A stretch of 36,112 nucleotides of DNA from Bradyrhizobiaceae bacterium. GTDB taxonomy: Bacteria > Pseudomonadota > Alphaproteobacteria > Rhizobiales > Xanthobacteraceae. The translations under genes and the position numbers were made by a program. Shown one piece after another: positions 24,294 through 32,920 of the stretch (positions are counted from its first letter, which is position 1; every line of letters starts with the position of its first letter). The stretch covers positions 1 to 36,112 of the forward strand of contig CANKHJ010000025.1 in the NCBI GenBank assembly GCA_947481635.1, given 5' to 3'. A model generated the notes under the pieces. It ran no database searches, was not told where the DNA came from, and saw only the letters and a list, made by a program, of their open reading frames with translations.

Positions 24294-27017
24294 ATGAGCA
24301 CCTATCGTCTCGACCGATTGCTGGCTCCGCGCTCCGTCGCCCTGGTCGGGGCCGGCCTGCGCGAGAATTCGGTCGGCCGCAAAATTCTTCAGAATTTGCG
24401 CGAAGCCGGATTCGAGGGCTCGATCCAACTGGTGAATCCGAACCACCCGGAGATCGAGGGCGTTCGCGCGGTGAAGAGCATCGCCGAATTGTCGCCGGTG
24501 CCGGACCTGCTGATTATCGCGGTGCCGCCGTCTGCCATGCTGGATGTCGTGTCAACCGCCGCCGCGCGCGGCTGCCCGGCCGCGATCGTGATCACAGCCG
24601 GATTGGGCCAGGGCGAAGGCTCGGTGTCCAAAGCCATCGAACGGGCGGCGCGTGCGCATGGGATGCGGCTGCTCGGTCCCAATTGCCTGGGGCTGCAGGC
24701 GCCGGCCGTCAAACTCAATGCCAGTTTTGCCGCGCATATGAGCCAGCCGGGCGATCTTGCGCTGATCTCCCAGTCGGGCGCGATTGCCGCGGGGCTGATC
24801 GAATGGGCCGCGAGCCGATCGCTGGGATTCTCCGCGGTGGTGTCGCTCGGCGACAAGGTCGACGTCGACTTCGCCGACCTGCTCGACCATTTCGCGCTCG
24901 ACCGCGGCACGCGCGCCATCCTGCTCTATGTCGAAGGCATCAACGACGCGCGCAAATTCATGTCGGCGGCGCGTGCACCCGCGCGCATCAAGCCGGTCGT
25001 GGTGATCAAATCCGGGCGTCACAAGCAAGGCGCGCTGGCGGCCCAGACTCATACCGGGGCGATGGCCGGGTCCGACGCGGTCTATGACGCGGCGTTCCGG
25101 CGCGCCGGGCTGCTGCGGGTGTTCGACCTCGACGAACTCTTCGATGCGGTCGAGACGCTGGGGCGGCTGCAGCCGTTTTCAGGCAAGCGGCTCGCGATCC
25201 TGACCAATGGCGGCGGCATCGGCGTGCTGGCGGTCGATCGCCTGGTCGATCTCGGCGGGACACTGGCGACGCTGTCGCACGGCACGATGCAGGACCTCGA
25301 CCGCGTGCTGCCGCCGATCTGGTCGAAGGCCAACCCGGTCGACATCGCCGGCGATGCCGATCCTGCGCGCTATGCCGCAGCGCTCACCGCGCTGCTGGCC
25401 GATCCCGACAATGACGCGGTGCTGGTGATGAACGTGCCGACCGCGCTGGCCTCCGCCGATGACGCCGCGAAGGCGGTCGTCGCGGTGGTGCAAGAGCACA
25501 TCAAGCGCAGCGTTCCGCCGAAGCCGGTCTTCGGCGTCTGGGTGGGTGACACCGGCATGGCGTCGAGCCAGCTCATGGCCGCCGGCATTCCGCATTATCA
25601 ATCGGAGGCGGATGCGATCCGCGGCTTCATGCATCTGGTGCATTACCGGGAGGGACTCGATGCCCTGATGGAGGCGCCGCCGAGCCTGCCGCAGGATTTC
25701 ACCGCCGATGTTGCGGCGGCGCGCGCGATCGTGAAGCGCGTGCTCGCCGAGGGTCGCCTGTGGCTCGATCCGGTCGAGATCACGCAAGTCCTGACCGCCT
25801 ATGCGATCCCGATCGCTCCCGCGATGCTGGCGCGCAACCCCGATGAGGCAGCCGCAGCGGCCAAGCCCTTCTTCGCACAGGGCATGACCGTCGCGGTGAA
25901 AATCCTCTCGCCCGACATCGTGCATAAATCCGACATCGGCGGCGTGCGGCTGAACTTGGCCGACACGGCAGGCGTCCGCGAGGCGGCCGCTGGCATTCTC
26001 GCCAGGGCAAAAGCCGCCAAGCCGGACGCGCGCATCACCGGCGTGACGATTCATCCGATGATCCTGCGTCCCGGAGCGCGTGAACTGATTGCCGGCATCG
26101 CCGACGATGCGACCTTCGGCCCGGTCGTCGTGTTCGGCGCGGGCGGCACTGCCGTCGAGGTGATCGACGACAAGGCGCTGGCGCTCCCGCCGCTCGATCT
26201 GACGCTCGCCCGCGACCTGATCTCCCGCACCCGGATCGCGCGCATCCTCAAACCCTATCGGGACGTGCCGGCCGTAGACGACCACGCCTTGGCGCTACTG
26301 CTGGTGAAGCTCGCGCAGCTCGCGGCGGACCTGCCTGAGATCCGCGAGCTCGATCTCAATCCGCTGCTGGCCGACCATGACGGCGTCATCGCGCTCGATG
26401 CCCGGATTGCCGTCGCACCGGTTGAAATCACGCGGCGCTCCCCCTCGGGCCATCCGCGTTTCGCGGTCCGGCCCTATCCGACGGAGTGGGAACGCCACGT
26501 GGCAACGAGGGACGGCAAGGAGATCCTGATCCGTCCGATCCGGCCGGAAGACGAAGCCTTGTATCCGTCATTCCTCGCGGCGGTGACGGCGCATGATCTG
26601 CGACTGCGCTTCTTCGCCCATATCAAGGAATTCGACCACGCCGCGATCGCCCGCTTCACTCAGATCGACTATGCCCGCGCCATGGCTTTCGTCGCCGTCG
26701 ACCCACGCTCCGGCGCGGTGCTCGGCGTAGTGCGCATCCACGCCAATTCGGATTACGACACCGCGGAATATGCCGTGCTGGTGCGCTCGGACCTGAAGGG
26801 CAAAGGGCTCGGCTGGATTCTGATGCAGACGATGCTCGACTACGCGGCCAGCGAAGGGTTGCGCAGCGTCGAGGGACAGGTTCTCCACGAGAATACCGGC
26901 ATGCTTTCGATGTGTCGGGACCTCGGGTTCGCGATCACGCCCGATCCGCAGGATGCGGGGACATATCTGGTGACACGGGCCATCGGAAGCGCTGACGCGG
27001 CACCTCGCGAGAGCTAG
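24294..27017 (+). CDS. ADP-forming acyl-CoA synthetase fused to a GNAT acetyltransferase (Pat/PatZ-like)
   Basis: 907 residues. A CoA-binding domain (about 5-130), a succinyl-CoA-ligase-like domain (about 150-300), an ATP-grasp domain (about 480-700; VAVKILSPDIVHKSDIGGV) and a C-terminal GNAT domain (about 740-895; acetyl-CoA loop RSDLKGKGLG). PatZ/Pat proteins with this layout acetylate lysines and silence acetyl-CoA synthetase. Unlike E. coli PatZ, the phospho-histidine of active ADP-forming synthetases is kept as H253 in THTGAMAG, so the synthetase half may still make ATP from acyl-CoA. It starts five bases after the dehydrogenase gene and must share its promoter. It ends three bases from the convergent rhodanese gene. 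Confidence 0.88.
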   Translation: MSTYRLDRLLAPRSVALVGAGLRENSVGRKILQNLREAGFEGSIQLVNPNHPEIEGVRAVKSIAELSPVPDLLIIAVPPSAMLDVVSTAAARGCPAAIVITAGLGQGEGSVSKAIERAARAHGMRLLGPNCLGLQAPAVKLNASFAAHMSQPGDLALISQSGAIAAGLIEWAASRSLGFSAVVSLGDKVDVDFADLLDHFALDRGTRAILLYVEGINDARKFMSAARAPARIKPVVVIKSGRHKQGALAAQTHTGAMAGSDAVYDAAFRRAGLLRVFDLDELFDAVETLGRLQPFSGKRLAILTNGGGIGVLAVDRLVDLGGTLATLSHGTMQDLDRVLPPIWSKANPVDIAGDADPARYAAALTALLADPDNDAVLVMNVPTALASADDAAKAVVAVVQEHIKRSVPPKPVFGVWVGDTGMASSQLMAAGIPHYQSEADAIRGFMHLVHYREGLDALMEAPPSLPQDFTADVAAARAIVKRVLAEGRLWLDPVEITQVLTAYAIPIAPAMLARNPDEAAAAAKPFFAQGMTVAVKILSPDIVHKSDIGGVRLNLADTAGVREAAAGILARAKAAKPDARITGVTIHPMILRPGARELIAGIADDATFGPVVVFGAGGTAVEVIDDKALALPPLDLTLARDLISRTRIARILKPYRDVPAVDDHALALLLVKLAQLAADLPEIRELDLNPLLADHDGVIALDARIAVAPVEITRRSPSGHPRFAVRPYPTEWERHVATRDGKEILIRPIRPEDEALYPSFLAAVTAHDLRLRFFAHIKEFDHAAIARFTQIDYARAMAFVAVDPRSGAVLGVVRIHANSDYDTAEYAVLVRSDLKGKGLGWILMQTMLDYAASEGLRSVEGQVLHENTGMLSMCRDLGFAITPDPQDAGTYLVTRAIGSADAAPRES

Positions 27018-27020
27018 ATT

Positions 27021-27845
27021 TCACGACGGCTTCCGGGGCGACGCCGAGTGCCAGGTATGGGTTTCCTCGCTCGCGTCTCGGCACCAGCGATAGAACGCGT
27101 CATAGAGTTCGAGACCGGCTCGGAGCTGCTCCAGATCGTTGCTGTAGATGCGCGACAGGCCGAGCGACGCCGCCAGCAATCCTGCCGCCTCCGGCGCGAG
27201 GTCAGGCCGCGCGGTATCCGCACCACGGATGATCGTCGCGAGGCGCTTCAGCGGCGCGGTTGCCAAGCCGAACTCATCGAGCATCGTGTCGAACGTGCAG
27301 CCTTCCCCGCGGTGGCTCCAATGCACGCCTTCAATGTCGAACGGCGTCGCGCCGAAACGGTCCGCGACCGACTCCACCTCGGACGGTGCGACGAACAGGA
27401 ACACAGCGTCAGGATCGATGAAGCGCCGGATCAGCCATGGGCACGCGATCCGGTCGACCTTGGGCCGCTCGCGCGTGACCCAGACGGTCCGCCCCTCGCT
27501 ATCGGCCGGCGGCAGCTTCGACTGGACGACCAACGGCCGCGGCTTTTGCTTCCAGGCCTGAAATCCCCCTTCAAGGATTTCCGCATCGACCCCCATATGA
27601 CGCAACCACGCCGCGACGCCCTGACTGAGTTTGAGGCCGCCCTGGCAGATGACGATGGCTCCGCCATCGCGCAAGCGATGGCGCCAGCCGGAAACATCCG
27701 CATGCGAGCGCCGGATCGCGCCCGGAATCAGCCGCGGATCAGCCGCGAAATCCTCTTCGGTGCGCACATCGATCAATGCCGGGCATTTCGCGGTGCCGAT
27801 GAGACGTTCGAGCTTGTCGGCCGAAATCGCGTTAATCGATGGCAT
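27021..27845 (-). CDS. Rhodanese domain fused to a ChrB-type domain
   Basis: 274 residues. An N-terminal rhodanese domain (about 1-105) carries the catalytic loop CQGGLKLS with C67. The C-terminal ~150 residues match the ChrB/chromate-resistance domain: VDRIACPWLIRRFIDP, then FDIEGVHWSHRGEGCTFD. ChrB proteins are tied to chromate resistance, but no chrA transporter is present here. ATG 27845 follows GGGGAACG and sits 14 bases inside the end of the preceding small ORF. The operon begins with a TauE/SafE exporter, so sulfur oxyanion or persulfide handling fits better than chromate alone. Confidence 0.85.
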   Translation of the reverse strand: MPSINAISADKLERLIGTAKCPALIDVRTEEDFAADPRLIPGAIRRSHADVSGWRHRLRDGGAIVICQGGLKLSQGVAAWLRHMGVDAEILEGGFQAWKQKPRPLVVQSKLPPADSEGRTVWVTRERPKVDRIACPWLIRRFIDPDAVFLFVAPSEVESVADRFGATPFDIEGVHWSHRGEGCTFDTMLDEFGLATAPLKRLATIIRGADTARPDLAPEAAGLLAASLGLSRIYSNDLEQLRAGLELYDAFYRWCRDASEETHTWHSASPRKPS

Positions 27846-28050
27846 GAAGGCGTTCCCCGTCTTTTGTCTTGCGCAGCCACCCCGCAACGCAGGCGACCAT
27901 TTTGGAAAGGTACGACGCCCGCGGCGTGTCCGCGCCATCCATCGCCGCTTCGGTTGCTCCGCGATCGGCAAAGGCAGGCGGGATCGGTCGATACGGCCCT
28001 CCGGAACAATGGGATTGAAGCGCTGTGATCATATGGTTGCGCGTCGTCAT
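27832..28050 (-). CDS. Small 72-residue protein coupled to the TauE/SafE gene, unrecognised
   Basis: The ATG at 28050 overlaps the exporter stop as ATGA, and the TAA at 27834-27832 lies inside the next gene. Both junctions are typical of translated, coupled genes. The N-terminal half is Pro/Ala-rich with no predicted domain. The C-terminal half (YLSKMVACVAGWLRKTKDGE, then RLHAID) is short, amphipathic and basic. That end is faintly like the beginning of DUF1127-type small proteins, but the family's usual ending is missing. Coding status is inferred from the overlaps only. Confidence 0.45.
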   Translation of the reverse strand: MTTRNHMITALQSHCSGGPYRPIPPAFADRGATEAAMDGADTPRASYLSKMVACVAGWLRKTKDGERLHAID

Positions 28051-28799
28051 CGGATGATCCCCGTCGGCACGACCAGCATCACACCGGACACCAGCAACAA
28101 CAACAGGATCGCCTTGCGGAATGCGGCATCGTCGAGCCGTCCGTAGAGTTTGAAACCAAACCACAATCCAGCCAACATCACCGGCAGCGCCAGCAGGTAG
28201 AGCTTGGCAACCTCGATGGTGACCGCGCCGGTCGTGCTCAACGACGCCACGGTGAACACCGCGCCGATAAAGGTGACCGGTTGGAATACCGCGCGCTGGA
28301 CATCCTTCGGCCAGCCCCGGAGCTGGCACCAGATGGTGATGATGATCCCGCCGAGCCCAGTCAGCCCGCCGAGCATCCCATTGAAGAAGCCAATTCCGGT
28401 GTCAGCCGCGACGCCGGCCTGAACCGGTCTGAGATCCGGCCGTACCAGACTATAGGCGCTGTAAGCCACCAGCAGCACACCGACGCCGGTGCGAAGCACC
28501 GCCGGATTGATGGCGTTGAAAGTGGTGAGGATCGCCGCCCCCGCCGGCACACCGATCACCGCGCCGGCAATGAACGGCGCGAGCCGCCGCCAACTCAGCG
28601 CGTGCCGCAATTTCCAGACGCTGTAGCCCTGGGTGACGGCCGAGCAGCCGACAATCAGCGTCGCGGTCTCGAGCGGCGTGATGATGTGCAGCCAGACGCC
28701 CGCGACGACGAGGCCCATGGCGAAACCGACCAGGCCGGTTGCCATGCCGCCGAGAAACGAAGCCAGAAGAAACAATATCAGAGGTGTGGTGGCCAACAT
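28047..28799 (-). CDS. TauE/SafE-family sulfite/sulfur-compound exporter
   Basis: A 250-residue inner-membrane protein with about eight helices in two internal repeats, each opening with a glycine-rich turn: GGMATGLVGFAMG (about 17-29) and NGMLGGLTGLGG (about 140-151). This is the hallmark of TauE/SafE transporters, which move sulfite, sulfoacetate or related anions. ATG 28799 follows AAGGA at eight bases. It heads an overlapping operon with the small ORF and the rhodanese-ChrB protein, suggesting it removes the oxidised sulfur product. Confidence 0.85.
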   Translation of the reverse strand: MLATTPLILFLLASFLGGMATGLVGFAMGLVVAGVWLHIITPLETATLIVGCSAVTQGYSVWKLRHALSWRRLAPFIAGAVIGVPAGAAILTTFNAINPAVLRTGVGVLLVAYSAYSLVRPDLRPVQAGVAADTGIGFFNGMLGGLTGLGGIIITIWCQLRGWPKDVQRAVFQPVTFIGAVFTVASLSTTGAVTIEVAKLYLLALPVMLAGLWFGFKLYGRLDDAAFRKAILLLLLVSGVMLVVPTGIIR

Positions 28800-28848
28800 G
28801 CTGCGCGTCCTTGTGATGCGGGACGCGATTCTTCGGCATGTCGCCTCG

Positions 28849-28904
28849 TGGGGAGATCGCTATCCCCATGGGCTGACTATCGTGAGGGGGGTGTTGGTTG
28901 TCAA
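28849..28904 (-). promoter_or_regulatory. Candidate promoter of the TauE operon with a hairpin at the transcript start
   Basis: On the minus strand a perfect TTGACA (28904-28899) is followed after 17 bp by GATAGT (28881-28876). Transcription should start near 28869, and the next 20 bases (28868-28849) form TGGGGA-N8-TCCCCA, a perfect 6-bp stem at the very 5' end. It could protect the RNA or be an operator for a repressor. Confidence 0.5.
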
Positions 28905-29172
28905 GATGATGGGGAGGGACAGGCCCCGCATCGAAGAAACCGCGCGGCTGGGGGTAAGGCGACGCGGCGGATTTCGAAAGATTGCTCTCACCTGTCTGAA
29001 CGGGATCGAGGCTCGCCCGGTCGTCCTGGATATTCCATCGACGGAGTGCAGCCAGACCGGGCTGCGCCTGGCCTGCCCGACGCTGCCTTTGGGTATTGCC
29101 GGTCATGACCCGACCCCGCCATCGCGTCGTTACGCCGGTCTTCAGGCTCGGCTCGGAACGGCCTCCTTGGAG
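28905..29172. other. Gap without a recognisable gene
   Basis: The 429 bases between the TauE start and the next gene hold the promoter described above and a possible stress promoter at 29173. The rest is open in several frames on both strands, but none has a good start signal or a recognisable protein. No RNA gene was recognised either. Confidence 0.5.
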
Positions 29173-29198
29173 GGAACCCATTGACGCTAGAAAGAGTT
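29173..29198 (+). promoter_or_regulatory. Possible EcfG-type general stress promoter
   Basis: GGAAC (29173-29177) and AGTT (29195-29198) are 17 bases apart, close to the alphaproteobacterial EcfG pattern GGAAC-N16-17-CGTT but with A for C in the -10 element. It lies about 30 bases before the small membrane protein start. Confidence 0.25.
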
Positions 29199-29228
29199 GG
29201 TTTACTTGAACATGAAAGGGAACCGAGG

Positions 29229-29465
29229 ATGAGCAGCGACAGCCGCGCACGCCTAGGCGTCGCCGCGTTGATTTTCATGATGGTCAATGCAGTTGTTTTC
29301 GGGGTCGGCCTGGTGACGGTCTTGACGACGCCGGTGCTGGCTCAGCACGGATTTTTCTGGATACCGGCCATCGTCGTGGGCAGTTTTGTCATTTCCCCGC
29401 CGCTGGCGTGGTTCATCGCTCCGATGATGATGCAGCGGTTCATTCAGGCACGCCCCGTGCGATGA
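29229..29465 (+). CDS. Small two-helix membrane protein, uncharacterised
   Basis: A 78-residue protein with two hydrophobic helices (about 10-32 and 41-63) joined by a short loop (PVLAQHGFFWIP), and charged ends. It resembles small unnamed membrane proteins seen in Bradyrhizobium relatives, but I can give no function. ATG 29229 is chosen because AAAGGGAA lies eight bases upstream; a longer open frame upstream adds no conserved-looking sequence. It converges on the aap operon. Confidence 0.6.
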   Translation: MSSDSRARLGVAALIFMMVNAVVFGVGLVTVLTTPVLAQHGFFWIPAIVVGSFVISPPLAWFIAPMMMQRFIQARPVR

Positions 29466-29604
29466 AGTTAATTTTTCGGACTGCCTGCCTGTGGGGCGCG
29501 AACTCTACGCAAAGATGAAAAACGACCAAGCACCGGTCCCGCGCATCCTTCGGGGCTCGCCGCAAATGCGGGCTCGTACCTTGGGTGACTGATCAAAAAA
29601 CAAC

Positions 29605-30375
29605 TCACCGCAATATCTGGCTCAAGAACAGCTTCGTCCGCTCATGCTGCGGGTTCTCGAAGAACCGCGCCGGCTCGCTCATCTCGATGATCTGCCCGGC
29701 ATCCATCAGCGCCACCCGGTTCGCCACCTGCCGCGCGAAGCCCATCTCGTGGGTCACCACCGCCATGGTCATGCCGTCCTCGGCCAGCATCACCATGGTG
29801 TCGAGCACTTCCTTGATCATCTCGGGGTCGAGCGCCGAGGTCGGCTCATCGAACAGCATGATTTTCGGCTGCATGCAGAGCGCGCGCGCGATCGCGACGC
29901 GTTGCTGCTGGCCGCCGGAGAGCTGGCTTGGATATTTTCCGGCCTGTTCGGGGATCTGCACGCGTTCGAGATAATGCCGGGCCAGATCCTCGGCCGCCTT
30001 GCGCGGCATGTGGCGCACCCAGATCGGCGCCAGCGTGCAGTTCTGCATCACGGTGAGATGCGGGAACAGGTTGAATTGCTGGAACACCATCCCGACTTCG
30101 CGGCGCACGTCCTCGATCTTCTTGAGGTCGTCGGTGAGTTCGACGCCGTCGACCACGACGCTGCCTTCCTGCCAGTCCTCCAGCCGGTTGATGCAGCGAA
30201 GCAGGGTGGACTTGCCGCTGCCCGAGGGGCCGGCGATGACGATGCGCTCGCCGCGCGCGATGCGCAGGTCGACGTCGCGCAGCACATGGAAGCTGCCATA
30301 CCACTTGTTGAGGCCGACAATGTCGACCGCGACCGGATTGCGGGTCTGGCGAAGCTCCTGCTGCTGGGGCGTCAT
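29605..30375 (-). CDS. aapP: General L-amino-acid ABC transporter ATPase
   Basis: A 256-residue ATPase of the polar amino-acid importer family. Walker A is GPSGSGKST, the Q-loop [12 protein letters not shown], the signature LSGGQQQR, Walker [13 protein letters not shown] and the switch histidine VVTHEMGF. Residue patterns such as HVLRDVDL and [11 protein letters not shown] match the AapP/GlnQ group. ATG 30375 overlaps the aapM stop by ATGA, so the subunits are made together. It is the last gene of aapJQMP. Confidence 0.93.
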   Translation of the reverse strand: MTPQQQELRQTRNPVAVDIVGLNKWYGSFHVLRDVDLRIARGERIVIAGPSGSGKSTLLRCINRLEDWQEGSVVVDGVELTDDLKKIEDVRREVGMVFQQFNLFPHLTVMQNCTLAPIWVRHMPRKAAEDLARHYLERVQIPEQAGKYPSQLSGGQQQRVAIARALCMQPKIMLFDEPTSALDPEMIKEVLDTMVMLAEDGMTMAVVTHEMGFARQVANRVALMDAGQIIEMSEPARFFENPQHERTKLFLSQILR

Positions 30376-31544
30376 GTGGCGCGGTGATCCGTGCTGAGCC
30401 GGCGTTCCATCGCGAGAGCATAGCGCGACATCGCGAAGCTGATGACAAAATAGATGATGCCGGCAAAGGCGAAGCCGGTGAACAGCGTCACCGGCGTCGC
30501 CCAATTGGGGTCGGAGAATGAGGTGCGCACCTGGCCCAGCAGATCGAAGATCGAGACGATCAGCACCAGCGTGGTATCCTTGAACAGCGCGATGAAGGAA
30601 TTAACGAGGCCCGGGATCACGTATTTGAGCGCCTGCGGCATGATGATCAGGCCCATCACCTTCCAATAGCCCATGCCCATCGCGGCGGCGGCCTCGAACT
30701 GGCCGCGCGGGATCGCCTGCAGGCCGCCGCGGATCACCTCGGCGAGATAGGCGCCGGAGAACAGCGTGACGCCGATCAGCACGCGCAGCAGCGCATCGAC
30801 ATTCCAGTGCGGCGGCAGGAAGAACGGCAGCATATAAGTCGCGAAAAACAGCACCGTGATCAGCGGCACGCCACGCCAGAATTCGATGATCGCGACCGAG
30901 ACGACGCGCACCGCCGGCAGCGGCGAGCGGCGCCCGAGCGCCAGCAGGATGCCGAGCGGCATCGAGGCGACGATGCCGGTGAACGAGATCACCAGCGTGA
31001 TCAGCAGGCCGCCCCACACCCGGGTCTCGACATGCACCAGGCCGAACCGGCCGCCGACCAGCAGGAAGAACGAGACGATCGGGAACACCACGAAGAACAG
31101 CAGCGCATTGATGCGCTTCAGCGGCGCGCCCGGCACCAGCAGCGGCGCGAGCAGCAGCGCGCCGATCAGGAATACCAGGTTCGGACGCCAGCGTTCGGCC
31201 TCGGGATAGAAGCCGTAGATGAACTGGCCGAATTTGGCCTGCACGAACGGCCAGCAGGCGCCGACCGGGCGCTTGAGCGTTTCCTCCAGGCAATCGACCC
31301 GGCTCGCTCCGTCCCACACCGCATCCCAGATCATGAACCGGAACGTCGGCCACACCAGCGCGACCAGGATGAAAGCGCTGACCAATGTCAGCATTGTATT
31401 GAACACGCCGCCGAACAGCCGCCGCCAGATCGCCCCGATGACATCCACCGCAAGCGGACGCGCGCGCTCCGGCACCATGGCGCGACGGACGAAGCGGAGC
31501 TGCGAGCCGTTGCCTTCGGTCATCGTGTTGTCAATGGAGTTCAT
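30372..31544 (-). CDS. aapM: General L-amino-acid ABC transporter permease AapM
   Basis: A 390-residue inner-membrane permease, longer than simple HisM-type permeases because of an N-terminal extension with an extra helix (about 45-70), as in Rhizobium AapM. The core reads [13 protein letters not shown], and the EAA loop is in [18 protein letters not shown]. It pairs with AapQ. Its ATG overlaps the aapQ stop (ATGA) and its stop overlaps aapP in the same way. Confidence 0.93.
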   Translation of the reverse strand: MNSIDNTMTEGNGSQLRFVRRAMVPERARPLAVDVIGAIWRRLFGGVFNTMLTLVSAFILVALVWPTFRFMIWDAVWDGASRVDCLEETLKRPVGACWPFVQAKFGQFIYGFYPEAERWRPNLVFLIGALLLAPLLVPGAPLKRINALLFFVVFPIVSFFLLVGGRFGLVHVETRVWGGLLITLVISFTGIVASMPLGILLALGRRSPLPAVRVVSVAIIEFWRGVPLITVLFFATYMLPFFLPPHWNVDALLRVLIGVTLFSGAYLAEVIRGGLQAIPRGQFEAAAAMGMGYWKVMGLIIMPQALKYVIPGLVNSFIALFKDTTLVLIVSIFDLLGQVRTSFSDPNWATPVTLFTGFAFAGIIYFVISFAMSRYALAMERRLSTDHRAT

Positions 31545-32842
31545 GCGCGCTCCGCCAACTGGATGCGCGCGTTGTACCAGCCCATCAGCAGGCTGGTGAC
31601 CAGCGAGATCGTGAGATAGACCGCCATGGTGATGGCGATGATTTCGATCGCCTGCCCGGTGATGTTGAGCGTCGAGCCTGCGAATACCGAGAACAGATCC
31701 GGATATCCGATCGCGGCGGCGAGCGTCGAATTCTTGGTGAGGTTGAGATATTGGTTGGTCAGCGGCGGCGTGATCACGCGCATCGCCTGCGGCACCACGA
31801 CGAGGTTGAGCACGCGCTTGCGCGGCAGTCCGAGCGCCGCGGCGGCTTCGGTCTGGCCGCGCGACACCGAGAGGATGCCGGCGCGCACCACCTCGGCGAT
31901 GAAAGCCGCAGTATAGGTGGTGAGCGCGAGTACCAGCGCGACGAATTCCGGGATCAGCCGGATGCCACCGACGAAATTGAATCCGCGCAACTCCGGCTGA
32001 ACCAGGCCGACCGGGAAACCCAGCACCACCAGCGCCGCGAGCGGCAGGCCGACGACGAGGCCGATGCTCGCCCAGAACACCGGAAAGGTCTGTCCGGTCG
32101 CGTCGAGCCGACGCCGCGCCCAGATGCGCATCGCGATCGTCGCAACGATACCCGCGAGCAACGCCGCGCAGACGATCCCTGCCCCGCTATGGAAATACGG
32201 CTCCGGAACGATCAGGCCGCGATTATTCAGGAACACCTCCGGCGGGCCGATCCACACCGCGAAGCGCTGCACCAGCCCGGCCGCCGCCTTGGCGAGATCG
32301 AAATTCAACCAGGCAAGCCCATCGGCGAGACGCTGGACCAATGGCTGGAAGCCGATCCCGATGCTCTGGCGCACCGCCGGCAACGGCGAGAGCACCGCGA
32401 CATACCAGAACATGATCTGGAACAGCAGCGGCAGGTTGCGGATCAGTTCGACATAACCGCCAGCGATCCGCGCCACCAGCCAGTTCGGCGACAGCCGCGC
32501 GATGCCGATGATGAAACCGAGAATGGTCGCGAAGACAATGCCGATCGCCGACACCAGCAAGGTGTTGAGCAGGCCGACCACGAAGGCGCGGCCATAGGTG
32601 TCGGCCTCCTGATACGGGATCAGCGACTGGTTGATGCCGAAGCCGGCGGTGATGCCGAAGAAGCCGAAGCCGGTCGCGATATTCTGCGCCACCAGATTGG
32701 CGCGCACATTGACCGCGACCTGATAGCCGAGCCACAGCAGGAGCAGCAGCAACAGCACCTGATAGACCGCGGCGCGGACCCGCGGATCATAGAGCGGATC
32801 GACCCGCGGCCGTTTCGGTGCGCGCGGCGCCGTATCACTCAT
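31541..32842 (-). CDS. aapQ: General L-amino-acid ABC transporter permease AapQ
   Basis: A 433-residue permease, the partner of AapM. It has the conserved ELIRNLPLLFQIMFWY segment near residue 135, a long periplasmic insert in the middle, and the EAA loop in RGQTEAAAALGLPRKRVL near the C-terminus. ATG 32842 is 78 bases after aapJ. That gap contains a hairpin, as is usual when the binding protein must be made in excess over the membrane subunits. Confidence 0.93.
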   Translation of the reverse strand: MSDTAPRAPKRPRVDPLYDPRVRAAVYQVLLLLLLLWLGYQVAVNVRANLVAQNIATGFGFFGITAGFGINQSLIPYQEADTYGRAFVVGLLNTLLVSAIGIVFATILGFIIGIARLSPNWLVARIAGGYVELIRNLPLLFQIMFWYVAVLSPLPAVRQSIGIGFQPLVQRLADGLAWLNFDLAKAAAGLVQRFAVWIGPPEVFLNNRGLIVPEPYFHSGAGIVCAALLAGIVATIAMRIWARRRLDATGQTFPVFWASIGLVVGLPLAALVVLGFPVGLVQPELRGFNFVGGIRLIPEFVALVLALTTYTAAFIAEVVRAGILSVSRGQTEAAAALGLPRKRVLNLVVVPQAMRVITPPLTNQYLNLTKNSTLAAAIGYPDLFSVFAGSTLNITGQAIEIIAITMAVYLTISLVTSLLMGWYNARIQLAERA

Positions 32843-32857
32843 GGAGCGGCATCGGGC

Positions 32858-32884
32858 TTGGCGTCGTCAGGTTTGGCGTCGTCA
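32858..32884. repeat. Two tandem copies of a 12-bp word in the aapJ-aapQ gap
   Basis: TTGGCGTCGTCA occurs at 32858-32869 and again at 32873-32884, a 15-bp period. It is non-coding and probably arose by slippage. Confidence 0.6.
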
Positions 32885-32895
32885 CACTGACAATG

Positions 32896-32920
32896 CGCCC
32901 GGCGTACGGCCGCGCGGGCG
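32896..32920 (-). promoter_or_regulatory. Hairpin just after the aapJ stop
   Basis: On the minus strand CGCCCG (32920-32915) pairs with CGGGCG (32901-32896) around a 13-base loop, starting immediately after the aapJ stop codon. There is no T tract. It probably stabilises the aapJ part of the mRNA or partly blocks transcription into aapQ. Confidence 0.4.

Noticed and set aside
27846-27971. N-terminal extension of the rhodanese-ChrB protein
   Set aside because: The added residues are basic and low-complexity, and they overlap the small ORF in another frame. The rhodanese fold begins at the ATG at 27845.
28798-29184. A possible ~128-codon plus-strand gene in the gap after the TauE start
   Set aside because: No ribosome site, no recognisable family, an unusual composition, and the region already serves as promoter for the TauE operon.
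29547-29577. Possible bidirectional terminator between the small membrane protein and aapP
   Set aside because: GGCTCGCCGC and GCGGGCTC are mostly a direct repeat; the pairing stem is only about four to five bases and no T tract follows.
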